Origin: Ruminococcus sp.
Lineage (GTDB): Bacteria; Bacillota; Clostridia; Oscillospirales; Ruminococcaceae
Length of the DNA stretch: 64,000 nucleotides
Assembly (NCBI GenBank): GCA_016290875.1
Contig: JAEEVL010000006.1
Location: forward strand, 1 to 64,000
Direction of reading: 5' to 3'
A program made the position numbers and the translations under genes. The notes under the pieces were generated by a model that ran no database searches, was not told where the DNA came from, and worked only from the letters and a program-made list of their open reading frames with translations. This document shows, piece by piece, positions 44,545-53,932 of the stretch (its first letter is position 1; every line of letters begins with the position of its first letter).

Positions 44545-45585
44545 ATGAAAAAAGTATGCATAATTGGACATTTTGGTTTTGGAAAAAAACTTTTGAATGG
44601 TCAAACTATTAAAACCAAAACCATCACTAATGAACTTGTAAAGCGATTAGGGAATAATCAGGTGATGAAAATTGATACACATGGAGGTATTAAAGCAATT
44701 GTAAAATTACCATTTCAAGTATTGTATGCGTTAATAAATTGCAGAAATATAATTATTCTTCCAGCCAATAATGGATTACGAATTATTACCCCACTTTTGT
44801 ATTTTTGTAATAGTTTGTTTCGGCGTAGATTACATTATATTGTAATTGGCGGCTGGCTACAAGATTTTATTGCAAATAAAAAAATGTTGAAGAAACAATT
44901 ACAACATTTTGATTATATATATGTTGAAACATCGAATATGAAAAAAAAGTTGGACAAAATGGACTTTAGTAATATTTTGATAATGCCTAATTGCAAAGCA
45001 CTACATATATTGAAAGAGTCAGAATTACTACTTAATTATTCTGAACCATATAAAATTTGTACTTTCTCAAGAGTTATGAAGGAAAAAGGTATTGAAGAGG
45101 CGATATATGCAGTTGAATCAATAAACCAAAAACTTGGCAGAGTAGCATTCGAACTTGATATATATGGACAAGTTGACTCTACACAGGTTGAATGGTTTGA
45201 AAAACTACGATTAAATTTCCCGAATTTCATACAATATAAAGGATGTATTCCTTATGATGAAAGCACAGAAGTTCTAAAGAAATATTATTTACTGTTATTC
45301 CCAACATTTTATGATGGAGAAGGTTTTGCTGGGACAATAATTGATGCATTTGCAGCAGGGTTACCTGTTATAGCTAGTGACTGGAAATATAATGCCGAAC
45401 TTGTTTCAATTAAAAAAACAGGATTAATATGTAAGATACATGATGTGCTTGATATTGTAGATAAGATTACATGGGCTGTAGAGAACAAAAATGCTTGGTA
45501 TAATATGAAAATGAATTGTATTAGAAAAGCACATAATTACCAACCTTCCAAAGTGATTAATTTATTATTAGATAATATTTTATAA
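44545..45585 (+). CDS. Family 4-like glycosyltransferase
   Basis: A 346-residue GT-B protein. The N-terminal KVCIIGHFGFGKKLLNGQTIKT and the C-terminal donor site FPTFYDGEGFAGTIIDAFAAGLPVIASDW (in pieces FPTFYDGEGF, DAFAAGLPVIASDW) are family-typical. ATG 44545 is preferred because AAAAGGT lies upstream and the protein then starts with the first Rossmann strand. From here to about 51.9 kb the DNA is markedly AT-rich. Confidence 0.88.
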   Translation: MKKVCIIGHFGFGKKLLNGQTIKTKTITNELVKRLGNNQVMKIDTHGGIKAIVKLPFQVLYALINCRNIIILPANNGLRIITPLLYFCNSLFRRRLHYIVIGGWLQDFIANKKMLKKQLQHFDYIYVETSNMKKKLDKMDFSNILIMPNCKALHILKESELLLNYSEPYKICTFSRVMKEKGIEEAIYAVESINQKLGRVAFELDIYGQVDSTQVEWFEKLRLNFPNFIQYKGCIPYDESTEVLKKYYLLLFPTFYDGEGFAGTIIDAFAAGLPVIASDWKYNAELVSIKKTGLICKIHDVLDIVDKITWAVENKNAWYNMKMNCIRKAHNYQPSKVINLLLDNIL

Positions 45586-45769
45586 TAATCAATTAGCTAT
45601 TAAACATAGAAAACGGTTGCCTTTTAGTTATTTTTGGGGTTATGTAACGTATTTGATGAGTAGTAAATATTTTGTTTATACGATGGCAAATAGGTGATTT
45701 ATTTTTGAACATTCTGGTTCAATGTGTGCTTTGGGTAAAACAATATAAGTAAAGTGAGTGGATATAAAG
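45586..45769. other. AT-rich spacer between glycosyltransferases
   Basis: A 184-bp gap without a gene; no convincing promoter or terminator. It is the longest gap inside the glycosyltransferase stretch and could mark a gene-cassette joint. Confidence 0.4.
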
Positions 45770-46831
45770 ATGAGGATTATGCAGATTATTCCAGCTTTTG
45801 GAGTTGGTGGCGCCGAAACTATGTGTGAGAATCTAGTTTATGAATTAATGAATATGGGACACAAAGTTATAGTTGTAAGCTTATATGATGAAGATACTAT
45901 GATAACAAAACGAATGAAAGAAAGAGGGGTTAAAATATTATATTTGCATAAAAAACGAGGCATAGATTTTTTATTAATATTTCGGTTGAGAAAACTAATA
46001 AAAAAAATCCGTCCAGATGTGGTACATACACATTTGTACGCATTGAAGTATGCTTTTTTTTCTAAACTATTTCTGAAAATTAAAGGTGTTCACACAATGC
46101 ATAGTGTGGCTGAAATGGAAGCATCTTTATCAGATCAGAGGATTAATAAGGTAATTTATCGTTTAAAGTCGTTTATACCGGTTTCATTGAGTGAAGAAGT
46201 TCAGAAGTCGGTTTGTAAGATTTATAAACTTTCTAAAAGCCAAACACCAATTGTTTTTAATGGAGTAGATTTGAGTAGATGTATAATTAAGCATGAGTAT
46301 AAAACAGGTGAGATTATTCGTATTATACATGTTGGTCGATTTAGCGAACCAAAAAATCATAAATGTATTATAAATTGTTTTGAAAGATTACCCAAAAATA
46401 AGTATCATTTAGATCTATGGGGAGATGGGGAATTAATAGATGAAATAAAAGAAATGGTTGAGAAAAGAGGATTAACAAAAGAAATTTCTTTTCGAGGAAC
46501 AACTGATAATATATATCCCGAATTAAATGCAGCCGATATTTTTATTCTTCCGTCAAAATGGGAGGGTATGCCAATGACTATTATTGAAGCAATGGGAACT
46601 GGACTGCCAATAATCGCTTCTGCTGTTGGCGGTGTTGGTGAAATGATTTCAGATGGAATAGATGGAATTCTAATACAACCTACATCGAAAGATTTATGTG
46701 ATGCAATTGAAAGATTAGCAAATTCATGTGATGAAAGGAGAAGATTGGGATTTAATGCTAAGCCTAAAAGTACTAAGTTTTCTTCAAAAGCAATGGCTTG
46801 TGATTATTTAAAAATTTACCAAGGGGCGTAA
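45770..46831 (+). CDS. Family 4 glycosyltransferase
   Basis: A 353-residue GT-B enzyme: MRIMQIIPAFGVGGAETMCE, VHTHLYALKYAF, a Gly-rich IHVGRFSEPKNH, LWGDGELI, FRGTTDNIYPELNAADIF and the EX7E-type WEGMPMTIIEAMGTGLPIIAS. I prefer ATG 45770, where this class begins, over GTG 45758. It probably adds a sugar in the capsule repeat unit. Confidence 0.92.
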   Translation: MRIMQIIPAFGVGGAETMCENLVYELMNMGHKVIVVSLYDEDTMITKRMKERGVKILYLHKKRGIDFLLIFRLRKLIKKIRPDVVHTHLYALKYAFFSKLFLKIKGVHTMHSVAEMEASLSDQRINKVIYRLKSFIPVSLSEEVQKSVCKIYKLSKSQTPIVFNGVDLSRCIIKHEYKTGEIIRIIHVGRFSEPKNHKCIINCFERLPKNKYHLDLWGDGELIDEIKEMVEKRGLTKEISFRGTTDNIYPELNAADIFILPSKWEGMPMTIIEAMGTGLPIIASAVGGVGEMISDGIDGILIQPTSKDLCDAIERLANSCDERRRLGFNAKPKSTKFSSKAMACDYLKIYQGA

Positions 46832-46838
46832 TATTAAA

Positions 46839-48029
46839 ATGATGTTACCGTTTAGTAATGCAATGATATCTAAATATACACGTTGGTTGGGAATTTATAT
46901 GGTTTGCTTGGTGTTAGGAGCTATGAATATAGGTGCTTTTGGTTCTCTTTTAAAGCTTATCGCAATAATACCAGTGACATATTGGATTTTTGATAATGGA
47001 AAAATCAGCTTTCCAAAGCCAATAAAATTTGCTAGTTTATATGTTATTTGGATTATGGCATCTTATACTTGGACTATTAATTCAGCAGAATCTTTAAATA
47101 GAGCGATTACACAGATCACTTTTTTGTTGATGATATTATCTGTTTCAAATATGAGATTCAATGAATGTGAGATATCATATTTAAAGAATTGTTTAATATG
47201 GTCGTCGAGAATTACAGCATTTGTTGTATTGTTGACTGGTAGTTATATGGAAGGAAGAATATATCTAAAAAGTGAAAATGGGACAATACGTGAAGATCCT
47301 AACTATTTATGTGGATATTTTTCTTTTGCAATAGTTTATCTGTTGCTTGAATTAATACAAGGAAACATTAAAGGAAAAAAAAGAACATTTTTTATATTGG
47401 AATTGATTATTTATGCGTATATTGTATTCGGAACTGGTTCAAGAGGCGGTTTGTTTGCTATTCTTATTTCAATTAGCATAGTAATTCTATTCTCGCCATC
47501 TTGTAATAAACAAAAAAGCAATATGCCCAAAAAAATCATTATAATAATCATCTTAGGTGTAGTTGCATATTTAGCAACGTTATTCTTGGATGAAAATGTT
47601 TTACAACGTTTCTCTTCTGATACGCTTCGAGAATCTGATGGCACAGGACGTTTCACATTATGGAATGAAGGACTTAAAGCATATAATGAATTTCCTTTTT
47701 TTAGACAATTAATTGGATATGGAACAGCGACGGCTAAAGATTTAACTTATATTTATTCGTTTAGTCATCATAATGTTATGCACAATATGTTTATTGAAAA
47801 TTTACTAGAAATTGGAATTGTAGGTATGATTTTATATGTGTTACACATAAAATCGTTTTTTGAAGTAGCAATTAAAGAAAGAGAAATTTTCCTTTTTTCA
47901 GTTTTGGGATGTATGTTTGTTTTGTCACTATCAACATCGATATATGCTTTTAAACCATATTGGAATATTATGATTTTTACAATGTGTTGTTTTAATAGCA
48001 ATAGAAATAACGATGTATCATCTGGTTAA
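46839..48029 (+). CDS. Wzy-type polysaccharide polymerase / O-antigen ligase family
   Basis: A 396-residue membrane protein with about ten to twelve hydrophobic spans and a large extracytoplasmic loop (about 240-320) containing DGTGRFTLWNEGLKAYNEFPFF (as DGTGRFTLWNEGL) and SFSHHNVMHNMFIENLLEIG, typical of the Wzy_C/WaaL family. It would join repeat units outside the membrane. An Arg in GTGSRGGLFA is also conserved in the family. It is the only polymerase candidate of the locus. Confidence 0.87.
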   Translation: MMLPFSNAMISKYTRWLGIYMVCLVLGAMNIGAFGSLLKLIAIIPVTYWIFDNGKISFPKPIKFASLYVIWIMASYTWTINSAESLNRAITQITFLLMILSVSNMRFNECEISYLKNCLIWSSRITAFVVLLTGSYMEGRIYLKSENGTIREDPNYLCGYFSFAIVYLLLELIQGNIKGKKRTFFILELIIYAYIVFGTGSRGGLFAILISISIVILFSPSCNKQKSNMPKKIIIIIILGVVAYLATLFLDENVLQRFSSDTLRESDGTGRFTLWNEGLKAYNEFPFFRQLIGYGTATAKDLTYIYSFSHHNVMHNMFIENLLEIGIVGMILYVLHIKSFFEVAIKEREIFLFSVLGCMFVLSLSTSIYAFKPYWNIMIFTMCCFNSNRNNDVSSG

Positions 48030-48091
48030 AAAATGACTTATTAAAGCTTTTTAGTTATGAAATAAAATATTAAATTAGGGTGAATAAAAGC

Positions 48092-49180
48092 ATGAATATA
48101 GAAAAAGACGATAAATATAAAGATAGTTCATTATCAAATTCAGAATTGCTTATAAGTATTATAGTTCCTATTTTTAATGCTAGTAGGTATCTTGATGAAT
48201 GTATAGCATCAGTAATTAATCAAACTTATTCAAAATGGCAATTAATACTTATTGATGATGGATCTACTGATAAATCTGCAGAGATTTGTATTTCATATGT
48301 TAATAGAGATAATAGAATAGAGTATCATCATAAAAACAATTCTGGTCAATTTGAATCACGAAGATTAGGAATAAGATATTCACGAGGTAAGTATTTAATG
48401 TTTCTAGATTCTGATGATATGTTAGAAAAGAATGCTCTTGAGCGTGTAGTTTATTTTGTCAACAAAACAAAATGTGATTGTATTGTTTTTGGTGTAAAGA
48501 AATTATTGGGTAATACAGTATGTGATGTTTGGAAAGAAAAAAAGAACCATTGTATCAAAAACAAGACAGAATTGTATAAAAAAGTTTTGAGTGATGCAAA
48601 ATACAATGCATTATGGCGCAAAGCAGTAAACGCGAGTTTATTTGATGGTGTCGCAGTATTGTCAAATATGAACATTAAGAATGGCGAAGATTTATTGGAA
48701 TCACTCCAATTATATAAAGAAGCTAAAAATATATGCTTTGTTACTGATGTATTATATTCTTATCGTTATAATACTGAAAGCATTACTCACAAAATAGATT
48801 ATAAAAAGTTGCTAGATGATACGCTATATGTTGATAATGCTGTTCTAAGATTTTTGGATCAAAATGCATCTCTTTCAGATGTTGAATTGAAACAGATAGG
48901 AATTGGGTATATCGTTCGATTAATTGATATAGTTCGAGAAATTGTTTCGAGATATGAAAAAGAAGAACGAATAGCTTTGCTAGAATATTTGTATAATGAT
49001 TCGTTCTATCAAGCTTTTGTAAAAAAGCAAAGGTATGGTATTAGGAAAATTGGAGGGAAATCGGTTGTCCTATTCTTATTTAACAGAAGAAAATTTGGAG
49101 TAATATTCTATCTAGAATCTATTTATAAAGTAATACGACACTATAAAAACAGAATTGTTGGGTGTAAAAAACATGAATAG
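48092..49180 (+). CDS. Family 2 glycosyltransferase
   Basis: A 362-residue GT-A enzyme: ISIIVPIFNASRYLDECIASVINQ, LILIDDGSTDKSAEI, YLMFLDSDDMLEKNALE (DxD) and NGEDLLESLQLYK. The C-terminal 100 residues are helical. ATG 48092 is chosen because TTAGGGTGA lies 8 nt upstream. It overlaps the flippase by 8 bp. Confidence 0.92.
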   Translation: MNIEKDDKYKDSSLSNSELLISIIVPIFNASRYLDECIASVINQTYSKWQLILIDDGSTDKSAEICISYVNRDNRIEYHHKNNSGQFESRRLGIRYSRGKYLMFLDSDDMLEKNALERVVYFVNKTKCDCIVFGVKKLLGNTVCDVWKEKKNHCIKNKTELYKKVLSDAKYNALWRKAVNASLFDGVAVLSNMNIKNGEDLLESLQLYKEAKNICFVTDVLYSYRYNTESITHKIDYKKLLDDTLYVDNAVLRFLDQNASLSDVELKQIGIGYIVRLIDIVREIVSRYEKEERIALLEYLYNDSFYQAFVKKQRYGIRKIGGKSVVLFLFNRRKFGVIFYLESIYKVIRHYKNRIVGCKKHE

Positions 49181-50669
49181 TAAAGCAGCATTGAGAAATA
49201 TCATTGCATCACTCTGTTATGAGATTGTGGCAATGATATATGGTTTTGTTCTTCCTAGATTGATATTAGGTTCATTTGGATCTGAAGTGAATGGACTTGT
49301 TGCATCTATAGGACAATTTCTTAATTATATAGCACTATTAGAGGGCGGATTGTCAGGGGTAATAAAGGCTTCGCTTTATAAACCTTTAGCCAACAAGGAT
49401 TATGAAAAGGTTAGTTCAATTATAAAAACAACTGAAACTTTTTTTAGAAAGATTGCAGCAATTTTTGTATTATATTCTTTGGCAGTTGCGGTAATATATC
49501 CTATGGCTGTAAATACTACGTTCTCGTGGGAATATGTATTTTCTTTAACTATTATTATCGCTCTATCGCTTTTTGTTCAATACTTTTTCTCTTTGACATA
49601 TAGGCTATTAATTACAGCAGATCGAAATGGGTATATAATTAGTCTTGCTCAAATTCTTTTCACGATTGTTAATTTTGTTCTATCATTGATAGTGGTGTAT
49701 GTGTACCCTCAAATTCACCTGCTAAAATTTATTAATGCAATTGCGTACATTATACAACCTATTGTCTTTAACATTTACATAAAAAAGCATTACCCTATTA
49801 ACAAAGAGGCAAAACATGATTCCCAAGCAATAGCTCAAAGATGGAATGGATTTGGACAAAATATAGCTTATTTTATACACACAAATACAGATATTGTAAT
49901 TCTAACGATATTTAGTTCATTAAAAGAGGTGTCAGTATATTCGGTATATTTTATGGTTGCAAATGCGATTAAGATGTTAGTTGGCTCTATTTCAGGAGCG
50001 ATAACACCTTTTCTTGGAAACGTTTTAGCTGTTGGAAGTGAAAAGGATAAAAATGACGCTTTTGATTTTTATGAATTTTCGATGAATCAAATTACAATTT
50101 TTGCATTTGTATGTGGTGCGTTGCTTGTTACTCCATTTATATCGATTTATACAAGAGGAATTGAAGATGCCAATTATTACAGACCTGTATTCGGATATCT
50201 AATTATGATTGCAGAGGCTGCTTATTGTTTTAGGGAACCATATGTTAATGCAGCTTATGTTTCTGGAAAATTCAAAGAAACTGCAAAATATGCATACATT
50301 GAAGCTGGCATAAATATTGCTGTATCAGTTATGTTAGTAAGCAAATACGGTGCAGCTGGAGTTGCTGTTGGTACACTAATATCTATGGTATATAGGTATG
50401 TTGCTCATGTATTTTATTTAAAAAAGAATATATTAGATAGAGCAATTGTAAAATGGTTAAGTAGCATATTAAATATTTGTGCATTGTCTTTATTCTCAGT
50501 GTTAATTTGGATAATTCTTCTTAATAAACCAGTATATTCATATTATGAATGGTTTATTAATGCGTTCATGACAGCTTGTTTTGTTTTATTACTGATAATA
50601 ACATATTCTATGATTTTTAAACGAAAAATAGCGACTCAGTTATTACACAAGATAATAAGGAAGAAATAA
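49173..50669 (+). CDS. Wzx-type polysaccharide flippase
   Basis: A 498-residue MATE/MOP-superfamily protein with about twelve to fourteen spans. ALRNIIASLCYEIVAMIYGFVLPRLIL at the N terminus (as IVAMIYGFVLPRLIL), FGSEVNGLVASIGQFLNYIALLEGGL and a mid-protein FSSLKEVSVYSVYFMV fit oligosaccharide flippases. It moves lipid-linked repeat units across the membrane. GGGTG stands 8 nt before ATG 49173. Confidence 0.92.
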   Translation: MNSKAALRNIIASLCYEIVAMIYGFVLPRLILGSFGSEVNGLVASIGQFLNYIALLEGGLSGVIKASLYKPLANKDYEKVSSIIKTTETFFRKIAAIFVLYSLAVAVIYPMAVNTTFSWEYVFSLTIIIALSLFVQYFFSLTYRLLITADRNGYIISLAQILFTIVNFVLSLIVVYVYPQIHLLKFINAIAYIIQPIVFNIYIKKHYPINKEAKHDSQAIAQRWNGFGQNIAYFIHTNTDIVILTIFSSLKEVSVYSVYFMVANAIKMLVGSISGAITPFLGNVLAVGSEKDKNDAFDFYEFSMNQITIFAFVCGALLVTPFISIYTRGIEDANYYRPVFGYLIMIAEAAYCFREPYVNAAYVSGKFKETAKYAYIEAGINIAVSVMLVSKYGAAGVAVGTLISMVYRYVAHVFYLKKNILDRAIVKWLSSILNICALSLFSVLIWIILLNKPVYSYYEWFINAFMTACFVLLLIITYSMIFKRKIATQLLHKIIRKK

Positions 50670-50700
50670 TAAACTGGAAGAAAGTTTATAAGGAGTAAAT

Positions 50701-51618
50701 ATGGAGAAGATTACAGATAAGAATTATATTGAGATATCTGATGACTTTAAAATTCAACAATTATTGTATTTGTTGCTTGACAAGTTTCACTGTGTTTGTG
50801 AAATGAATGGACTAAAGTATTCATTGTATTTTGGTTCTTTAATTGGGGCAATTCGTCATAAGGCTATAATTCCATGGGATGATGATATTGATATTGTCAT
50901 GCCTCGACCTGATTATAACAAACTAATTTCAATAATAAACAATGGAGCTGATAATAGTTTAATAGCATATGATCCAAATAATGAAGAGAAATATGCGTAT
51001 CCATTTGTAAAAGTTGGTCTTAAGAATACGGTATTGATTGAAAAAACAGTTATTAAGGATTACTCAAAAATATCGTTATATATAGATGTGTTTCCAATGG
51101 ATGCTATTCCGCCTGAAAATGAAAAACATCGAAGTAATCTTTTGCTTCAACAATTAAGACGAGAACACGACTTTTATTGTACTAAACTATCATTATCTCC
51201 AGTTGTTTGGAAAAAGCCTTTTATCTTGATTCGAATAATAAAAAAACTGTTTTTGTATTTGCGTGGAGGGGTAGAGCGTATTAATAGAGCGACATTATCT
51301 GAAATAGATAAGTACAGCTATGATAGTTCTTCAATAATAACATATAGAAACACATCTGTGCGGTGCTCACAGAAATATGAAATAGAAAAGAAAGAGTTTG
51401 ATAAAACTCATTTAACGCAATTTGGACCTATATATTGTCGTATTTTTGATGAATATGATGCTATCCTAAAGAGAATTTTTGGAGATTATATGACGCCTCC
51501 GCCCAAAACAAAACAAGTGAGTAATCATGATTATTCTCTGTATATTGATCAAACAGATAACATTTTGATGCAATGTATAGATGGCTATAGAAGGATAATA
51601 CAGATACATTTTAAATAA
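50701..51618 (+). CDS. LicD-family phosphotransferase (first copy)
   Basis: A 305-residue LicD-type nucleotidyltransferase-fold enzyme: YFGSLIGAIRHKAIIPWDDDIDIVMPR (as GSLIGAIRHK and IPWDDDIDI) is the catalytic metal site near residue 60. YIDVFPMDAIPP follows, and the C-terminal FGDYMTPPP. LicD proteins transfer phosphocholine, or other phospho-groups, from CDP donors onto glycans. AAGGAGT precedes ATG 50701. AT-rich like its neighbours. Confidence 0.9.
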   Translation: MEKITDKNYIEISDDFKIQQLLYLLLDKFHCVCEMNGLKYSLYFGSLIGAIRHKAIIPWDDDIDIVMPRPDYNKLISIINNGADNSLIAYDPNNEEKYAYPFVKVGLKNTVLIEKTVIKDYSKISLYIDVFPMDAIPPENEKHRSNLLLQQLRREHDFYCTKLSLSPVVWKKPFILIRIIKKLFLYLRGGVERINRATLSEIDKYSYDSSSIITYRNTSVRCSQKYEIEKKEFDKTHLTQFGPIYCRIFDEYDAILKRIFGDYMTPPPKTKQVSNHDYSLYIDQTDNILMQCIDGYRRIIQIHFK

Positions 51619-51666
51619 AACTAGTTTGTAATTATAATATTGTTATTAATAGAGAGTGAGATTATT

Positions 51667-51960
51667 ATGAATAATAGTTCATCTTTGGATAAAAGAGTGT
51701 ATTGGTTAGATTTTGCACGTGTGTTCGCCATTATATCAATTACTTTAAATCATACCGTTAATCGAACTTTTGACATGGATGATACGATCTCAGAATTTAA
51801 TGAACTCCCTTTAGGTTTATTTGTTTTTAAAGCTTTCATTCAGATAATAAGCAGAATTGGCGTTCCTATATTCTTAATGATAACTGGTTCGCTTTTGTTA
51901 GAACTTGGTGCTTTTGTTGGTAGTATTGTGTTAATCGTTGTGATAAGACGATTTAAGTGA
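51667..51960 (+). pseudogene. Acyltransferase 3 family, internally deleted
   Basis: A 97-codon frame with the N terminus of a membrane O-acyltransferase (VYWLDFARVFAIISITLNH, with the catalytic His, then RIGVPIFLMITGSLLLE). It jumps directly to what looks like the extreme C-terminal helix of the same family (LGAFVGSIVLIVVIRRFK). Typical members have about 330-380 residues, so roughly 250 central residues are missing in frame. It is probably non-functional. Confidence 0.75.
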
Positions 51961-52002
51961 TTATCTAAATTATTATTCAGAATTTAAGAGAGGTAAATGA
52001 AA

Positions 52003-53076
52003 ATGCTTAATTTTACAGTAGGTCCAGTAATGTGTAGTGACGAAGTTCGTGAAATTGGCGGAGAACAGGTACCGTATTTTCGCACACCTGAATTCTCTAA
52101 ACTGATGCTTGAAAATGAACAACTTATGCTGAAATATGCAAAAGCTGCGGAGGGATCAAGAGTTGCTTTTATGACCAATTCTTCCACAGGGTCTATGGAA
52201 GCGGTTGTGATGAATTGCTTTTCTTCTGATGATAAGGTTCTTGTCATCAATGGTGGTAGCTTTGGTCAGCGGTTTGTTGATCTTTGTGTAATTCATGGTA
52301 TTCCACACGATGTTCTGAAATTGAATCATGGACAGAAGTTAACAAAGGGAAATTTATACGAATATGACGGCAAGGGATATACAGGTCTTCTTGTTAACAT
52401 AGATGAAACTTCTACAGGTGTTCTTTATGATGCGGAGATGTTGGGTGAATTCTGCAAGAAGAACGATATATTTTTTGTATGTGACTGTGTTTCTGCATTT
52501 CTTGCTGATCCTTTTGATATGGCACATTGTGGTGCAGATGTGATGATAACTGGTTCACAGAAGGTGCTTGCTTGCCCTCCTGGAGTTTCAATGATAGTGC
52601 TTGCTCCTCGTGCAGTTGAGCGAGTTGTCAATGCAAACGTGAAATCAATGTATTTCAATCTTGCGGACGTACTTAAAAATATGGAGCGAGGACAGACACC
52701 TTTTACACCTGCAGTCGGCATTCTCAGACAGATTAATACCAGATTGAAAGAAATAGAAGCAGCGGGGGGGGCAGATACAGAGATTGCTCGCGTTGCATCA
52801 CAGGCAAAGGATTTCAGAGATAAGATAAAAGAACTACCTTTTGAATTTGTTTCAGAGTCTCCTGCAAACGGGGTTACACCTGTTCATCCGCTGAATGCGG
52901 ATGCTTATGAGATATTCACGGAACTGAAAGATCATTATGGAATATGGATATGTCCAAATGGTGGTGATATGAAGAGAACAGTCTTTCGTGTCGGTCATAT
53001 CGGATATCTGACGCATGACGATAATACAATCCTTATAAATGCTCTGAAGGATATGCAGAGTAAAGGAAAACTGTAA
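52003..53076 (+). CDS. Class V aminotransferase
   Basis: A 357-residue fold-type I PLP enzyme of the alanine-glyoxylate/2-aminoethylphosphonate/serine-pyruvate group: [29 protein letters not shown], HxEITSTG-like NIDETSTGV, the Asp in FVCDCVSAF, and the PLP Lys in [14 protein letters not shown] (about residue 189). It may aminate a small carbonyl compound such as a triose or aldehyde phosphate (inference). ATG 52003 has AGAGAGGT 8 nt upstream; ATG 51997 is too close. Its last codons recur at 53860-53900. Confidence 0.88.
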   Translation: MLNFTVGPVMCSDEVREIGGEQVPYFRTPEFSKLMLENEQLMLKYAKAAEGSRVAFMTNSSTGSMEAVVMNCFSSDDKVLVINGGSFGQRFVDLCVIHGIPHDVLKLNHGQKLTKGNLYEYDGKGYTGLLVNIDETSTGVLYDAEMLGEFCKKNDIFFVCDCVSAFLADPFDMAHCGADVMITGSQKVLACPPGVSMIVLAPRAVERVVNANVKSMYFNLADVLKNMERGQTPFTPAVGILRQINTRLKEIEAAGGADTEIARVASQAKDFRDKIKELPFEFVSESPANGVTPVHPLNADAYEIFTELKDHYGIWICPNGGDMKRTVFRVGHIGYLTHDDNTILINALKDMQSKGKL

Positions 53077-53220
53077 GATAAAAGGCTTATATGATGGCTT
53101 TACATAGTTTTTTATGCGAAAAGCTGTTGCTTTTGATAATGAAACTAATAAGTATGTATTAACTCTTATTGGAGTGTAAGTATTTAACAGTCAAATATAT
53201 TGAAACAGGGGGAATAAATA
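53077..53220. other. Spacer between aminotransferase and acetyltransferase
   Basis: AT-rich, no gene. The short inverted repeat AATAAG/CTTATT (about 53146-53173) is visible; no strong promoter was seen. Confidence 0.35.
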
Positions 53221-53805
53221 ATGGAAATTAAGAGTATAGCTGAATTAAAAAAAACCCTTATTCAGGATGCAAAGGCCAATAATAGAGTACGGGTATTGCC
53301 CAAAGTGTTTGGTGATGAAATATGGAGATATATATTTACACTTCGTATAAATGAATTTTGTGATTCTTTTGATGGAATGATAAAATTATTAGGATTTCCT
53401 ATAAAAACTATATTCAGGATTAAACTGCATTCTTTATCATTAAAGTTAGGTTATTCAATACCTAGAGGCGTGATCGGAAAAGGGCTGAGTATTGCTCATG
53501 TTGGAACAATAGTAATTAATAGTAATTGTGAGATAGGCAATAATTTTCGTGTTCAGGAAGGCGTGACAATTGGAGCAACTAGTGGCTCTAAAAATGCCCC
53601 ACGCATTGGTAATAATGTATTTGTTGGAAGTGGGGCAAAAATTATAGGTGATATTATTATCGCAGATGATGTAGCTATTGGTGCAAATGCAGCTGTGGTA
53701 AAAAACATACTGGAACCAGGCACAACATGGGCGGGAGTTCCTGCGAGAAAAATTAGTAAAAAAACATCACATTCTAATCTTTCGCCATTATTGAACTTAA
53801 AATAA
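53221..53805 (+). CDS. Hexapeptide-repeat acetyltransferase (serine acetyltransferase-like)
   Basis: A 194-residue left-handed beta-helix protein. Residues 1-80 are helical, then hexapeptide turns (IGKGLSIAHVGTIVINSNCEIG as IGKGLSIAHVGTIVI, VQEGVTIGA, IGNNVFVGSGAKIIGDI, DVAIGANAAVV) end at TTWAGVPARKIS. The His of IAHVG matches the catalytic His of CysE-type enzymes. In a capsule locus it most likely O- or N-acetylates sugar or substituent. Flanked by duplicated aminotransferase 3' ends, it appears inserted. Confidence 0.88.
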   Translation: MEIKSIAELKKTLIQDAKANNRVRVLPKVFGDEIWRYIFTLRINEFCDSFDGMIKLLGFPIKTIFRIKLHSLSLKLGYSIPRGVIGKGLSIAHVGTIVINSNCEIGNNFRVQEGVTIGATSGSKNAPRIGNNVFVGSGAKIIGDIIIADDVAIGANAAVVKNILEPGTTWAGVPARKISKKTSHSNLSPLLNLK

Positions 53806-53859
53806 TTAAAAAGAAAAATATTAAATATTAACAATTATTACAAAGTGTGTGTTATGGTA

Positions 53860-53909
53860 CTGATAAATGCTCTGAGGGATATGCAGAGTAAAGGAAAACT
53901 CTGATAAAA
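53860..53909 (+). repeat. Second copy of the class V aminotransferase 3' end
   Basis: Bases 53863-53900 repeat 53035-53072 (the aminotransferase tail) with a single substitution, and the copy still reads in frame [14 protein letters not shown] followed by a stop. The two copies flank the acetyltransferase gene. Confidence 0.85.
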
Positions 53910-53932
53910 ATGCATGTAGTGGAGATGATATA

